Below, in pieces: positions 1-12,419 of a DNA stretch of 64,000 bases (positions within the stretch are counted from its first letter, which is position 1; each line of letters starts with the position of its first letter). The translations under genes and the position numbers were made by a program. The notes beneath the pieces are model-generated. The model ran no database searches. It was given only the letters and a program-made list of their open reading frames with translations, and had not been told where the DNA came from. This stretch comes from Glossina fuscipes (taxonomy: Eukaryota; Arthropoda; Insecta; Diptera; Glossinidae), in the NCBI RefSeq assembly GCF_014805625.2, contig NW_023998416.1, positions 31,931,794-31,995,793 of the forward strand, read 5' to 3'.

Positions 1-2269
1 ACCACGCTCTGTGGCGTCTATGAAAACTTTGCTGTACGAATATTTTCCGTTTCTGCTGTTTTCATAAAAAAAAAAGAAGCACAAAATGTATGTACAACTT
101 CACTCTCCCTCTTTTATTTTCTAACACTGCGAAATGACAGGTTATTAAAAACAAAAGTATTTTCAAAGAAATATTCCAAATATGTATGTGTATGCGTATG
201 CGTATGCGTACACCTTGAAGAAGAAGTGCTAAGTGGGTTTTCGTTATGCAAATATTTTACAATATTCGAAAATCCCTTATGCCATAAAATAGAGTTCTCC
301 TCTCATACTCTATAAATATCGTTATAATATGAGGAGAATTTAAATAAAATAGCATTCAAGTTGCTTTCCTGCTGACTTTCAAGTTCTAAAGAAGCCATAA
401 AGTTCAATTTAGGTGCAATTTGGTCATAAGCATGAATGAAAGAATGAATGAATGAATGAATGAATGAATGAATCAATGAATGCATGAATGCATGCGTACG
501 TGCAAATACTTAAAAGCATGTATACAGGTTCAAGCCGAGTTTATGCGTATGTAACCATGCACTTGTGTTTGTATACGTGGATGAGTAAGTTTTGTAAACG
601 TTTGGATGCCATGTCAAATCAAAATGAATATTTCCGGTATTTCGCATTGATTTATGTTAACAAACGTCTTTAGCTAATGGACTCTCGAGAATCATAACAT
701 GCAGCATATGTTGGTCGGCTCTTTTTCGTCTCACATGGCCTTTTTCTCTTGAACACTCTGTCGATGTTAAGCTTACACACGATCATACGTACATATGCTT
801 AACTTGTGCAATGGGAGTTATTTTGCAATAACCACGGGGGTCTTAAATATCAACGAAATGTAAATTGCTCAGCTATACATTTTAGGGTTAAAGAAAACTT
901 TCGAGCAAAGCATTGTGAAGAACAATAAATAATTAGTGTTCAGTATTCACAATATTTTTGTTCAATAAAAAAATTTAAGAATTTTCTTGAAATTTTTATC
1001 TAATAACTCTGTATGTGCACATATATTCATATATTTGTATATAAATGAGGATGTGTTTGCTGATGCTCGTACAGCAAAATTATTGATTTTCCTTTGCCTT
1101 TGTGTAAGCATAGTGTGCCAAAAAAAGCAAAGAAATCATTGTAACGGAAAGAAAGATGTGATACAATAACAGTATAGTTGGCGCCGTCTAGACTGTCATC
1201 AGTGACGCGTTTGTAAAGCATTTTGTTAACCTTCCAACTAAGAAGAACTGCTCCTTTGACGTCATTGTCCTTAAAAATTATAAAAATTTCTATGTACTTG
1301 CAATACGCAAGGCATCACGTTGATTCAATCGCATGGACATAGGGTTTGTTTAATTTGTCATTTAGAAAATTTATTACAGACTCTGTTTGATATCATATTG
1401 CACAACTTTCTATTCTTTCCTTTATTTACACAATAAACAATAAGGACAACAACGACGACAACAGCAACTACTGCGTGTATAAAGCATATAATAATGTATA
1501 TTAAAGAAATTTATGAAAGAAATAATGTATATTAAAGAAATAAACGCCATATATATATTAAATAAAATATATGTGATAAAAAAAATACAAACGATACAAG
1601 TAGGTTACAAAAAACTTACATACACTGTGTAGAAAATGGCGTAACAATAATCTCAATAGCTGCTTATTGTTATTTATTATCCTTGGCAGCTGTCTGGAGT
1701 TATGTAAACTTAAGATTTCTTATAAATTTTAAACTAATTTTCTTCATCCGCCTCGTATCATTTGCTAATCTGTAAATGACTGTGAAGGGGAAAACTCAAA
1801 TACAACTATAAACAGTTATTGAGACTTCCTTTCTCTTCATGACCCTTGAGAAGCTAACATGACGTTGTTCTTCATCTTACGCTCCACAAAAAGTTAAAGT
1901 TGATCATCTACCCTATACTTAAATCGTTTCAAATGACTCTTATGCCCTTTGCCACAAAAGCCCTTGTTATTCTTATTCTTTTAATAAAGCGAAAACTTTA
2001 CTATCAAACAAAGCCGACCATCTGCACGAGAAATAACGAGTATGTTAACTTGCCCCACTTCGACTGTCGGCATTTAAAAAAACGCTTACAAAGTTTTAGT
2101 AGGTTACTAAAAAAAATCCTTGATGGCTTTAATTTATATGCAAATACTTTATATGTAAATACGACTTTTAATTTGATATAACTTTCAATCTTACTGGAAA
2201 TTATTGCTATAATTTAGTATACATTATTTTATATATTCTTTTTAAAATGACCGACCACACAGGGTATGT
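1..2269. other. Non-coding AT-rich stretch with microsatellites
   Basis: I see no supportable gene here. The stretch holds a GTATGC-type repeat near 186-210, a GAAT-type tetranucleotide run at 431-494, and a 31-bp period tandem duplication in which the 21-base block starting at 1490 recurs at 1521. Open frames of 60-93 codons lack splice sites, recognisable motifs and coding-like composition. The first base falls inside unexplained sequence, so anything continuing to the left cannot be judged. Confidence 0.6.
431..494. repeat. (GAAT)n microsatellite
   Basis: About ten nearly uninterrupted GAAT units run from 431, then decay into ATGCATGAATGCATG. On the minus strand the repeat creates a spurious His/Ser/Phe/Ile-rich open frame, which is not a gene. 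Confidence 0.95.
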
Positions 2270-2475
2270 CCCCTACTCATGTAATATAGGGATTGTCAAC
2301 AAGAAGAGAAAAAAGAGAAGCATATGGGGAGGAGATGGCCGCAGCCTGTGTTATGCCTTTATCGTCTAAGCACTAACTATAGCTACCACCGAAGAAAACT
2401 ATAGCGTATTTGAGATTTGAACCCGCGGATACTGAATTGGTAGTCGCGGTTCTTAATCAATCGTCGTATACCTAT
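2270..2475 (-). repeat. tRNA-derived SINE-like element, copy 1
   Basis: On the minus strand, 2431-2411 contains GCGGGTTCAAATCTC, a near-perfect RNA polymerase III B box (consensus GGTTCRANYCC). The downstream body, reading leftwards, includes a purine/pyrimidine-biased tract at about 2300-2335. Copies at 12.3, 22.1, 29.7, 56.2 and 60.6 kb share this arrangement, and the sequence after the B box (TCAnnTnnnnTAG) is recognisably alike. I infer a SINE family with a tRNA-like head. The ends are approximate and no poly-A or TSD was fixed. Confidence 0.5.
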
Positions 2476-2479
2476 TTAC

Positions 2480-5040
2480 ACCAACGTGCATCAATTTCGA
2501 TCGATTGGCGTCTTTGTGAGATTGGCACAATCGCAAAAAAGCGGACAGAGGACCTATTGAATAGTCGGTGTGATCTGTTTACTGTAACGTCCTCAACAGA
2601 AACGAAACTAAAGCAATCTTATGAAAAGAGCGAACGTTTATTTTTTCTTACGAGAATATTGCCCAAATATTATTGGACGTAAATATTATTGGCCAAGTAC
2701 TCTTAAGGGCGCTTTGCACGTTCGTTCCAAAAATGATCGCGATTCGTTGACCAATACTTAAACGATGATAAAGTTGATTTTTCATGGGAATAATTTTCAT
2801 CACAGATTTTGAAAATTAGACCATTTTACAATAAAAAGATTCGCTTTTCAAGGCAACTCTTACATTGCTACGAACAAAAGATCTGTGTGGTGTAAACAGT
2901 AGAGTAAATCTGTATATAAAATCAACCCTCTGAACCCTAGATCCTTTGCAAGTCCCTACAGGTTGTAAGACCATCTTTTTAGGAGCGGTTTGAAAAAACG
3001 GGTTCCTTCCATTCAGATTTTCAGCATTCATTTAGTAGTCGAAAATACCATTTCTCAGCGGTTTTTGTCGAGACAAAGACAAAGCGTTTGTTCATATGAC
3101 GCCTCTTTCAAAGTAGGACAAATTGTCGAATTCAGGCAGTTTTAAAGAAGTTTCACCAAAAAGATGCTATTAAAATGTAAATTCCAATACCACTACACTC
3201 CATCCAACCCTGCGACTTGTAGGTGCAACACAGAAACATTGCCGCGTACGGTTGTAGACAAACGCACAGAAGAACACACAATTTCAAATCACTTTAAAAC
3301 TGATTGCCACCACAAAAAAAGTAGACCTATCTCGGATAGCTTTGGGTGCTGCATTACATACGCACGCAATAAATATACAAATATTTGCGAAACATATATA
3401 TATTATATAATGAAACTTTGTAATTATCTTCAACAACATTTGCCAATAAAGTATTTAGAGAAGAAATTTTATATATAATTCAATGCTGTGGTGTTCCGTG
3501 CCGCGCCCCTTTTGCAACCAAACCGCCTCTGAACTTCAAATCTATTTTAAATATCGTCATTAAGCAAAGACGAGCATGATGTTGTCACACACTTCGCATA
3601 AAGTCTAAGGATCATTTACAATGGGAACCCAAAGCACACGCGAACACAATAACCAACTACTTCACTAAACCCGCACACACATATGGTAACATGTACTGAG
3701 GAACATCTATGGAGAGAAAAAGGGAGAGAGAGAAAGATATTAACAAATACAGAGACTAGTTAGCAAGAACGTATGGTATTCAGTAGGTTTAGTAACCACA
3801 AGCACATAGTGCGGTTATAATGTGAATAGCTTTGTATAGTCAAAGGCGAACATCATTGCAGTGAACACAACATGTCTTTTATAAAAGGTCAGAGATTGCA
3901 TAGACAAGTTGAAGTCATTTTGTCAGTGATGCGGACCAGTTGAAAATGCCAACAAATCTGCTAGAAATCATACTTAGTTGCGGTCTTCGCTTACTTGGTT
4001 GGCTGAGACCACTGTAAAGTGGTAATAACTAGGTGATGATACCCATATCATATCAAGTATCTAACGTGTATGGTATGTCAAAGAAAGTAGGAGAACGCAA
4101 GAAGACAAACTCCTTTAAATTTTGCATCATTAGCAGGGCCTTGTTTTTGTATGCCTTGAAAGCAGTTAAATCGCTTTTTGTTCCTTAAAGCTTTCTTCAC
4201 TTTGCTTTTTGTTCCACGATTAATGCCAACTTTACATGTTTCGTACAGATATGCATAAGTATATAGATTCCTTTCATTTCCTTTCAGCTTCATTGGTTGC
4301 TTTAGATTCTCGCTGACAGATGTGCGGTGGCTGCTTGTGCTCTAATGTTCATATACATACAGAGGCTAGCAATTACCATAGAGACGAGCAAAATTATGCT
4401 GCTTGCTAATGTTAACAAAGTTTTTTTTTAATCATTTTCTTTGATGGTTGCACATACTACTAGTATTGAGGTTTTTCTTTTTCGCCCTTTTTTTCCGTGG
4501 GCTAAGTTGTCTGATATTTTATATATATGTGCCTCAATTTCATGCAAATTTGAAAAATATGAAATTTTGTTTAAATTTTTACATGCACACTCAAATGTAG
4601 AACCATCTTAATACTTGACAATAACAAAAACTTGTAGTTTTTTTCCTTTAACACATCTGCTGCTCGAGGGTTTAAAAAAAAATCCTAAATGTCTTTGAAA
4701 AGAACCGAAAAGAACATCAGTGTCTTGTCAACTACTTAGCGAACCAATTCAACATCATTAAAGGATAATTTTCCCAACAACAACAACAAATTTTATGAAA
4801 CTTTAACAAACTTGCAGCGCTCTATATATTTTAAGCGGTTCGTCTCTTTTTCCCCTTTTCTGGTGGAGTTTATTCACTTCGAGAGGCTTTTTGAAACCAA
4901 AAAGGCAAAAATATGTAAGCAATGAAAATTTTTTTTTTTTTACGATTTATCAATAATTTTGCATATCATATGTAAAAGAAAATATAGAGGATATATTTTA
5001 TTCTACTATACAAGTGCGAAGCGAAAGCAACTTGTTATTA
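2480..5040. other. Non-coding stretch, nothing recognised
   Basis: AT-rich sequence with scattered homopolymers and short purine-rich tracts (3715-3740). The open frames (up to 104 codons at 3164-3478) show no motif, no flanking splice sites and no consistent composition. I see no element ends. Confidence 0.6.
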
Positions 5041-5045
5041 ACTTG

Positions 5046-5235
5046 GTATTAAGCTAAACTAGTCCTTGAAAAATTTGAAAGCGATTTCTTTTAAGCGACG
5101 TGAAATAACCCGGGAACGTTACCCAGAGACAGTAAGCTAAACTAGTCCTTAGTTCATTTGTATCATTAGCGATTTTTATATTAAACTAAGGATCGTAGGG
5201 AAGCTTAAAAAATTTGGAAAAGATTTCTTTTAACG
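5046..5235. repeat. Diverged direct duplication
   Basis: The 17-base block AAGCTAAACTAGTCCTT occurs at about 5051 and again at about 5133. The following segment (AAAATTTGAAAGCGATTTC at about 5070) recurs as AAAATTTGGAAAAGATTTC at about 5209, each followed by TTTTAA. Spacing between the paired blocks differs (about 83 and 140 bp), so the copies have diverged by indels. This could be a local duplication or two nested repeat copies. Confidence 0.7.
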
Positions 5236-5239
5236 ATTT

Positions 5240-8200
5240 AATTCAAGGAAAATGTGGACGTACGTATAAAAAAGCTCAGCTCAATGTAAAAACTATATAA
5301 ATAAATTATCACCGGTTGTGTGCGAGCATTTGTCAAGTAATGACCCAATCTTTACCTTGAAATATACGATATGTTAGTATGTGCGCAACATTGTTTTTAG
5401 CAAGTTTGAATAGATCAAGTTAGGTGCCAAAAAAAAATCGCCAAAGGCGATCATGGTTACTTTCCTGCTTCATTTCGAAGTAAATGCTGCTGAATAGTGA
5501 TGGATGATGCAAAATGAATCGTATATAATAAGCGCAGAAGCGCAAGACCACCAATAGCATCGATATCTCCTCTTAAGGCGATCAACTTGGCGTACTCTGC
5601 CACCGTATAAACGAAATCGTTCCTATCACCAATTTAGCCGTTCATTGAAAGAAAAATGACTGATCGACGACTTATTATCGGCCGCAATAACATTTGCGTC
5701 CTTTTGGCGACGTATATCTAGACCTAACCTCGATGGAGCATTAGTTCTTTCGCTACAAGATTCACACTCTGTCCGAAAGATGGAAAGGAGGTATACCTAG
5801 CTATTATCAGTAAATATCATAAATAAAAAACTTTTTATCATTCTCTCTAAGAAGGCCGGTCGTGATTTAGTTTACATTCCGGCGAATGAAACGTTGATAG
5901 CTTGAGGGCTATCTTATTCTACACAACTTTAAAAATCTCCGCGCAATTCTTTTATACTTGAACGTTAAACCGTCTTATTTAAAAAAAAAATGAAAACACT
6001 CTCAATATTTGCTTCTTCTTTTTTCGGGGGGTTGTTTTATTTTTTTATTTAACATTCATTTTGATGTCAAACTTCGTTAGCGATTTGTGGTACATTGAAC
6101 GAATGAAATCATCAACATCACTAGCGAAGAGTAAATAACGTTATCACAATGAGAGATTCATAGGAAGCACAAAACACGTATAAATAAATATGTTGTGTAT
6201 CAAGGAACGGCAACAGCAGCAACCATCACATACATTTATATATTTACTTAAGTTAAATAAACTTTTCCACACGCATTTGTATTTGTTTTATAGAAAAGAA
6301 ATAGTATTCGTTTTCTCATGAAGGAACGGAAATGTTGTTCTCTAAGAAAAACTTTTCTCTCTACATTAGGTAGGTTTGGCAGAATATCAATAAAATAGAA
6401 GAAAAATACATGAAAAAAAACGCAAAAATATATAAAAATGTAGGACATGAACGTGCGCATGAAAATATATGTGCGGATGTGTCTATGTCCTTTTCCCTGC
6501 GAATAAAACAGAACTTATTTCCTAATCAATCATTTTTTTTAGGATATTCGTTATGCAGTAAAACATTTTGAGCTTTTTATACTTACCAAGAAGAGCATAC
6601 ATTAGGTTTGTCAAAAGTTAACGTAACCTTAAGTCTAACAAGAATGTTCTTTTTTAGCATGAGTAAGGGAATCGCTTTAGGTAGCAATGCCAAGTCTGTC
6701 ACCCTGTCTGTCTTTTTGTAAGAGACGTGATTGCAGTCAATGGTTGAGGCAACCATAAGCCTAATAAAAATATTCTTAGCTACAAATCCCTAAGTACGCC
6801 TCTCTGTCTGTCTTATTGTAAGAATTAGAGAAGAACCAAAATTGATCTGAAGTTTGTGTTCTTTTCTCGGCCCAGTTTCAGTTGAAAATCGGGACAAAGC
6901 TCATAAAATGGTTTTTAACTAAAAAAAGACTAAAATTTACACAGATCATCGCTTTACAATTTCTAAAAATTTTAGTTTATTTTGAGGGCTTAATAAAAAC
7001 CAGCATATAATAGCTGTCAAAAGGTTCGTTCTTAGCCAGGCATAAGTGTTTTCTGGCTTTAATTTTGATTTTAGTTTTCCGTTATATATGAAAAGAGATT
7101 TCGTGCTTTTTATAGAATTTTGTCACGTTGTTTTGCTAACTAAAGCGTTTGGTTTATTTGAACGCAAACATACATACACACAGACACTCACACACTGATT
7201 TATATTTGATTGCTGAACACGCTCATAAATTACGAGAATCATATACAAACGGAACAAGAATTAAAGTTGAATGGCAGCGGATTTTTTATATATTACGGTT
7301 TATATATTAGAGAAGCTTTTCTTCTTCAGAAGCTTCTTCATTCTCGTCTTTTAAGTTCGGAAGCATTTTTTTGTTACCTATGCACGTTCACGTATCGAGG
7401 GGAATATATGCTCAAAGTTGGTTAGCCATTCTTTTATATTACTTTGAATTAGTGGGAGGGTACATTAAGTTAGAGCGGGCTTGAGAAAGGCTCAGCCTAC
7501 TTCTTTTGAGTCGATTCAAGCCTGTCTGTGTACAAGTAGGTCTGACCGTTTCCACAATTTTGAGACACAGAGATCCTTTGCCTTCAGGATAAACTCTAAT
7601 AAAAATCAATCCCGGGCCGAACCATCCTCACAGCCGATATATACCAAAAGTTTGCTATTTTCAATATTAGTTCACTCAACAAAAAACGCTTCAGCGCAAT
7701 ATTCGATTGTAATGAGACACGTGTTTCAACCTCCTCTCGTATTAACGTTTTTATAAAGACATAAGCTTTTCTATGCCGCAATAAAGTGTAATTTTTAATA
7801 TTTTACGACGTCATTTAACGTATGAATAACAAGACGATATTGATCTATTTTTTGAATGTCCTCGCATAGAAGGACTCTCCTGAGGAGTTTGGATATTAAG
7901 GAACTAGCGGCGGCGGGATATTTAATGGTCAGCCTTGCCCTACTCTAACGTTTTAATGTGTTTTTCTGTATTTATTAATCTGATAACTATACATTTACGA
8001 CTTTGTACTCTCGTCTATAGATTTTCATCGTTTCATTATATCGAGTTGTTTGCTACTTTGCTTTGCTGCGCTGGCCACACGATTATCTATGGGATGCTTT
8101 TCTAAACAGATTTCGCTGTTAACGCTTGCCAAGAAATTGTTCTATTTGTCTATTTGTCTTCTTCGAGGCTTTCATTGTTGACTTTTTTATTTTCGTATAC

Positions 8201-9840
8201 TAAACCTCTGTAAAACTGAAGGCTTCATTATTATGATTGATCATCTCTTTATTATATCCTTGGCTAACACGAAAATTGTATCTGCAAGAGAATTTCATAA
8301 CTCTTGCTATCATCAGCACCTGCCCAAGAGCGGAAATCGATTTATGTTGCACTATAACTTCAAACTCAAGCTAGTTAAACTATTGGAAGAGGAAGAATAT
8401 GTAATAGAGAGCATTAGTTACATTGTTGGGCTAATATCTAAAAACGATTTTCATTAATTTATGTAAATTTATTTTAACATCTGATGTATAACAAATATTA
8501 TGCATTTTTTCTATGAAATTTGTTGATTTATTTATTAGTACTTAGCTATTTCTAGAATTTTCTGCGCAAATTTGACCCGTTCGTTATTAACACAATTCAC
8601 ATTTTCATTAGTTTCATGTACAATCAAGTACACTTAAAAAACTAAAATAGCTACGAAGATGCTAAAAAAATTCAATAGGTTTGTTAAACAGATATTGCCA
8701 GAGAATAATTTCTTTCTGCTTCTGTGACATATTAAGAATGAGGAACTTGTAAGGTCGTCAAAGAATTACTTTTGGTTACAATAGGTCTTTTTGTTCGCCG
8801 AACAGAAATTACATTCGTTTCGAATTTCTTTCGCTCTTTCCTTTGATTGAGTTCGAATACGTTTTTCAATTTTTGTAATCAATAAAAATATCGATTAAAG
8901 AACTTACCTCCACACTCAGCATTTCCATTGAATGGTTACAGAGGAAATCATTGAAAAAAACCGAACGAATTTATGAGAAATTGAACGATGAACTTGGAAG
9001 AGAAAAACAGAATCAAATTAAAAATTTCGAAAAATTGTTCTAAAATTTTAGCAGAACTAAAGAAAGAAGAAATTTAAAGTGTCTCATGAATCTATTCCCC
9101 ACTTTACTTTTATACTTTTATTAAAGATTAGATTATAAAACGCCTTGCTTTGCCTCACTACTACTATTTCTTTGTATTCTTCGCTTGAATCTCAAATCGC
9201 CATTGCATACAGTATGTGCACTGATTGAAAGGGAAATCCAAACCGAGGAGCTTACCAAGGAGGTGAACAAGTTCTGACCCTTCAACAGCTATTTAGAGCG
9301 GCTTAAGTCTATTGCTTTAAATACACCCCACTTTAAAAGCAATCGTTCATTCAATCATTCGATTCAAGTTTTAAAGATTCGCGCGGATTTTTCGCGAAAT
9401 TGTATTTATTATCTATAGCAGATGTCAATTAAAATTATTAACGGAACATTTGCAAAGGTTGGGGTAAAACTGCTTTGCGTGTCAACAACAGGTATTTAAC
9501 AGCAAAAAGCAATCCGATGTAGTATGGGCTCAAGGTCCAACGCAACGCGAGTGAAGTTTTCTTTTCGTACTTTGATAGTCCGTGAAAAACAAAAATAATT
9601 ATAGAAAACAAATTTATTATACCTAAGCTCCAGGTTACGTTTTATAAACTCAAACAGAATATCGCACTTGACTTATGAAAGTTATTCATGACTATTCTTC
9701 GATTTCCAAAAAGCAAGACAATTACCTAACAATTCTTCACATCGATCCATACCATAACTTCTTTACTAAATTTTCTCTTGTTTTTTTTTTGTTTTTTGTT
9801 CTCATTATTTTAGTCATTTCACACTCTCATGAATAAATCA
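5240..9840. other. Non-coding stretch with faint repeat traces
   Basis: No gene is supported. Around 6690-6830 there are two decayed copies of a segment containing a CTGTCTGTCTT core, the reverse-complement form of the ACAGACGGACAG repeat described elsewhere. A small palindromic cluster of AGAAGCTTCT-type sites lies at 7310-7345. Open frames of 61-91 codons are isolated and without motifs. Confidence 0.5.
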
Positions 9841-12225
9841 CAGAAATCTTTATAAAATGTGAATAAATCTTTATATACACATATATATATATATTTATAT
9901 GTATGTGTGTGTGCGTAAGTATTTTATATTACGAATCTCTAAGGAAGTAAAAGGGATAAAATGCTAAGAATTCATTCTCTGTCTATAAATCTTTAGATGA
10001 ATTCTCTTTAAAATTGCATTCCAACACCTCTACCGCCCCCGACAATCGAGTATTTGATATCTGGCGAAGCAATTGTCGACAACAATAACAACAAGAACAA
10101 CAACAGTAACAATAATAGCAAAAACAATATTTTTCTCTATTGCATAAAACATAAGCAATTGTGCATATTATGCAATTGATACACTTTATTGATTGAATTT
10201 TATGGGATTTCCAATTCGTATTTGAAAAGGCGAATCAATATGAAAAGCAATAAAAACATCTTGAAAAGAAATGTTATGTTTTTAGTTTTATGCCGAAAAG
10301 TAAATAAATTTGAAAACCATTCGCTTGTCGCAAAGATCATAATGTGATTTATTTTTTATTTATTTATTTTTCTTTTTTTTTGCATTAAAGATAAAAAAAC
10401 TTCACTCTAAAGGGGGGCGGGGACGTCACATTAATTTGCATTTGTATTAATGTTGCTTATCGTAACTTGGGAGAGCAAATTTACTTTTCAAAAAGAAAAA
10501 AGAAATGCTTGAGTAACTTAATGAAGCTTATGGGAGCGAGCAGTAGGGAACAAAATGACAGCCGACCCCTTTCAAAGTTAGTTGAACATCACGTTACGTT
10601 TATCCAATGAAGGAGTACATGTTATACATAACTATAGTTTTGGAAAAATGTTTCGCTTTGATAAGCTTACCGAAATTGATGTTGTTGGACTCAAAACTTT
10701 GTATTCTTCTTCGGCGAGCCAGCAAATCAACAACAGATGATTTACTGAGTTGAATGGAAATGTGACAAGTTATTTGTACTAAATAATTTGAATTGAAATC
10801 ACAAGCTTTTAAAAGCGTTAAATGCTCCAACTCGATTAATAACTGATCTTGACGAACCAAGAAATGAAAAAACAACTTATGTGTATGCTAAAGGATGACT
10901 TCACATTTTCACCCAGATGATGCACATTCAACGTGTAGCTTTTTGTTCAATTTTTTTTTTTCATTTCCACTGATGGCTTCCGATGGACGCGTTCCTTCTT
11001 TCCTTTTTATTTTATTGGTGGACAAATAAACTACAGCAATGCTGCATTATCGACTACTATTTTCGCAAAAAATTTGAACAGATAAGCTCTTTCAACGTAA
11101 TTTCAAAGAAAATGCGATTTTTTCATGTTTTTTTTTATCGGTCAGTTACTTTTCCACGTCTTTCACAACGTTAGTACATGCATAGGAAACATTTCCAGAG
11201 GGACTGGTCAACAACAGTGACAATGTAACAACATTTTGATTTTTAACGTGATATTAGCTGAAATCGCGATACGCATCTTATGGCTAGAATTGTTCAAAGG
11301 CAAAAACAAAAAGAAAAAATGAATTACTTCCATCATTTCATAAGCAGTGCCATCGCGCTAGCACTTGGAAAAAGCGGCTAGGATTTTTTTCTTATATAAG
11401 AGCTTTAGTAGTAGTCACTTATTTGTATTACGAAATTACATACTTATAAAAACAACAGCCTGCAATATTAATATAAAAGCAAAATATGGGAGACGGTTGG
11501 GACGCTTCATTGATTAATATGTACATTGTGTTCACAAATAGAAGTAGCATTTATAATGTAGAGTTAGGTTCAAAAAAAGAAGAATACGAAGTGTATAACG
11601 TTTAGGAATTCATTCGAATTGAGAAACGCGAAAAAATCAGAAACCACCGGGAAGCCTTAAGCAAGAGAATTATTTGAGAGGAGGGCCGAATAGTTATAGA
11701 AAGATTCGATGAGCTATCTTGCGATATAGTGTACAACGTTGGTGTGAAAGAAGTCGGGGATAGCTATACTACATCGCATATACACATAATTAAATTGCAC
11801 TTCGGCGAAATACTCTTCGATAACAACACGCAAAGCTAAGTTGTCTTGGAAAAGCGGCGACACGTTTCACTTTCAAAATATTAGCAAAAATCCAGCGAAA
11901 GGATTTAACGGATGTGATTACAGCTCAAGCCATAAACCGTACATTGATATTTAAGGATAATGATAATTATACCGCTACTCATAAGCCAAAACACTAAGCA
12001 AATCGACCGTTCATTTAATATTTGGCTCTAGTTGCAATTTAGTTTAGCCAATTCCACACAAAGTTTTCTGAACTTGGTCATGCCAGTCATTAAGGATTGA
12101 CAGAAATATGACAAAAAGAAAATGGTATTCTTACTACGTCTTTGAAGGGTTTCCATCATTGATATCCATGTGTTTTTTAACATCGAGTGATTCGCAGAAG
12201 AAATTTTATTAGGTGTGACAAGCTT
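9841..12225. other. Non-coding stretch with simple repeats
   Basis: The stretch contains a TA/GT-rich simple repeat at about 9875-9915, an (AAC)n-like tract at about 10080-10130, T-rich runs at 10345-10382, and otherwise unstructured AT-rich DNA. No exon with plausible splice sites or family resemblance was seen. Confidence 0.55.
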
Positions 12226-12227
12226 GG

Positions 12228-12415
12228 AGTATTATTATTACTATCATAATTAATTTGACCACAGAAATAAGTCCCAAGACTAAAGTTTCAATCACTAGCA
12301 TCTAACGCTATAGGCTTTATTGAACGCTCTACTGCACTGAGATTTGAAACCACGACCATTGAGTTGTTAGTCAAGGTCATTTACTCACTCCGCCACTAAA
12401 GCTTGAAGTAAACTC
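12228..12415 (-). repeat. tRNA-derived SINE-like element, copy 2
   Basis: Read on the minus strand from about 12402, the element begins with an A-box-like TAGTGGCGGAGTGAG. About 45 bp later it has a B-box-like GGTTTCAAATCTC (12352-12339), the order and spacing of a tRNA promoter, followed by AGTGCAGTAGAGC. A body then runs to an AT-rich ATTATTATTACTATCAT tail near 12230. The body (CACTAGCATCTA block at about 12293-12304) is shared with the copy at 20.1 kb. It cannot be a functional tRNA because no cloverleaf forms around the boxes. Confidence 0.65.
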
Positions 12416-12419
12416 TTCT

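Noticed and set aside
303..485. Minus-strand frame rich in the repeated peptide HSFI.
   Set aside because: It is a translation of the GAAT microsatellite.
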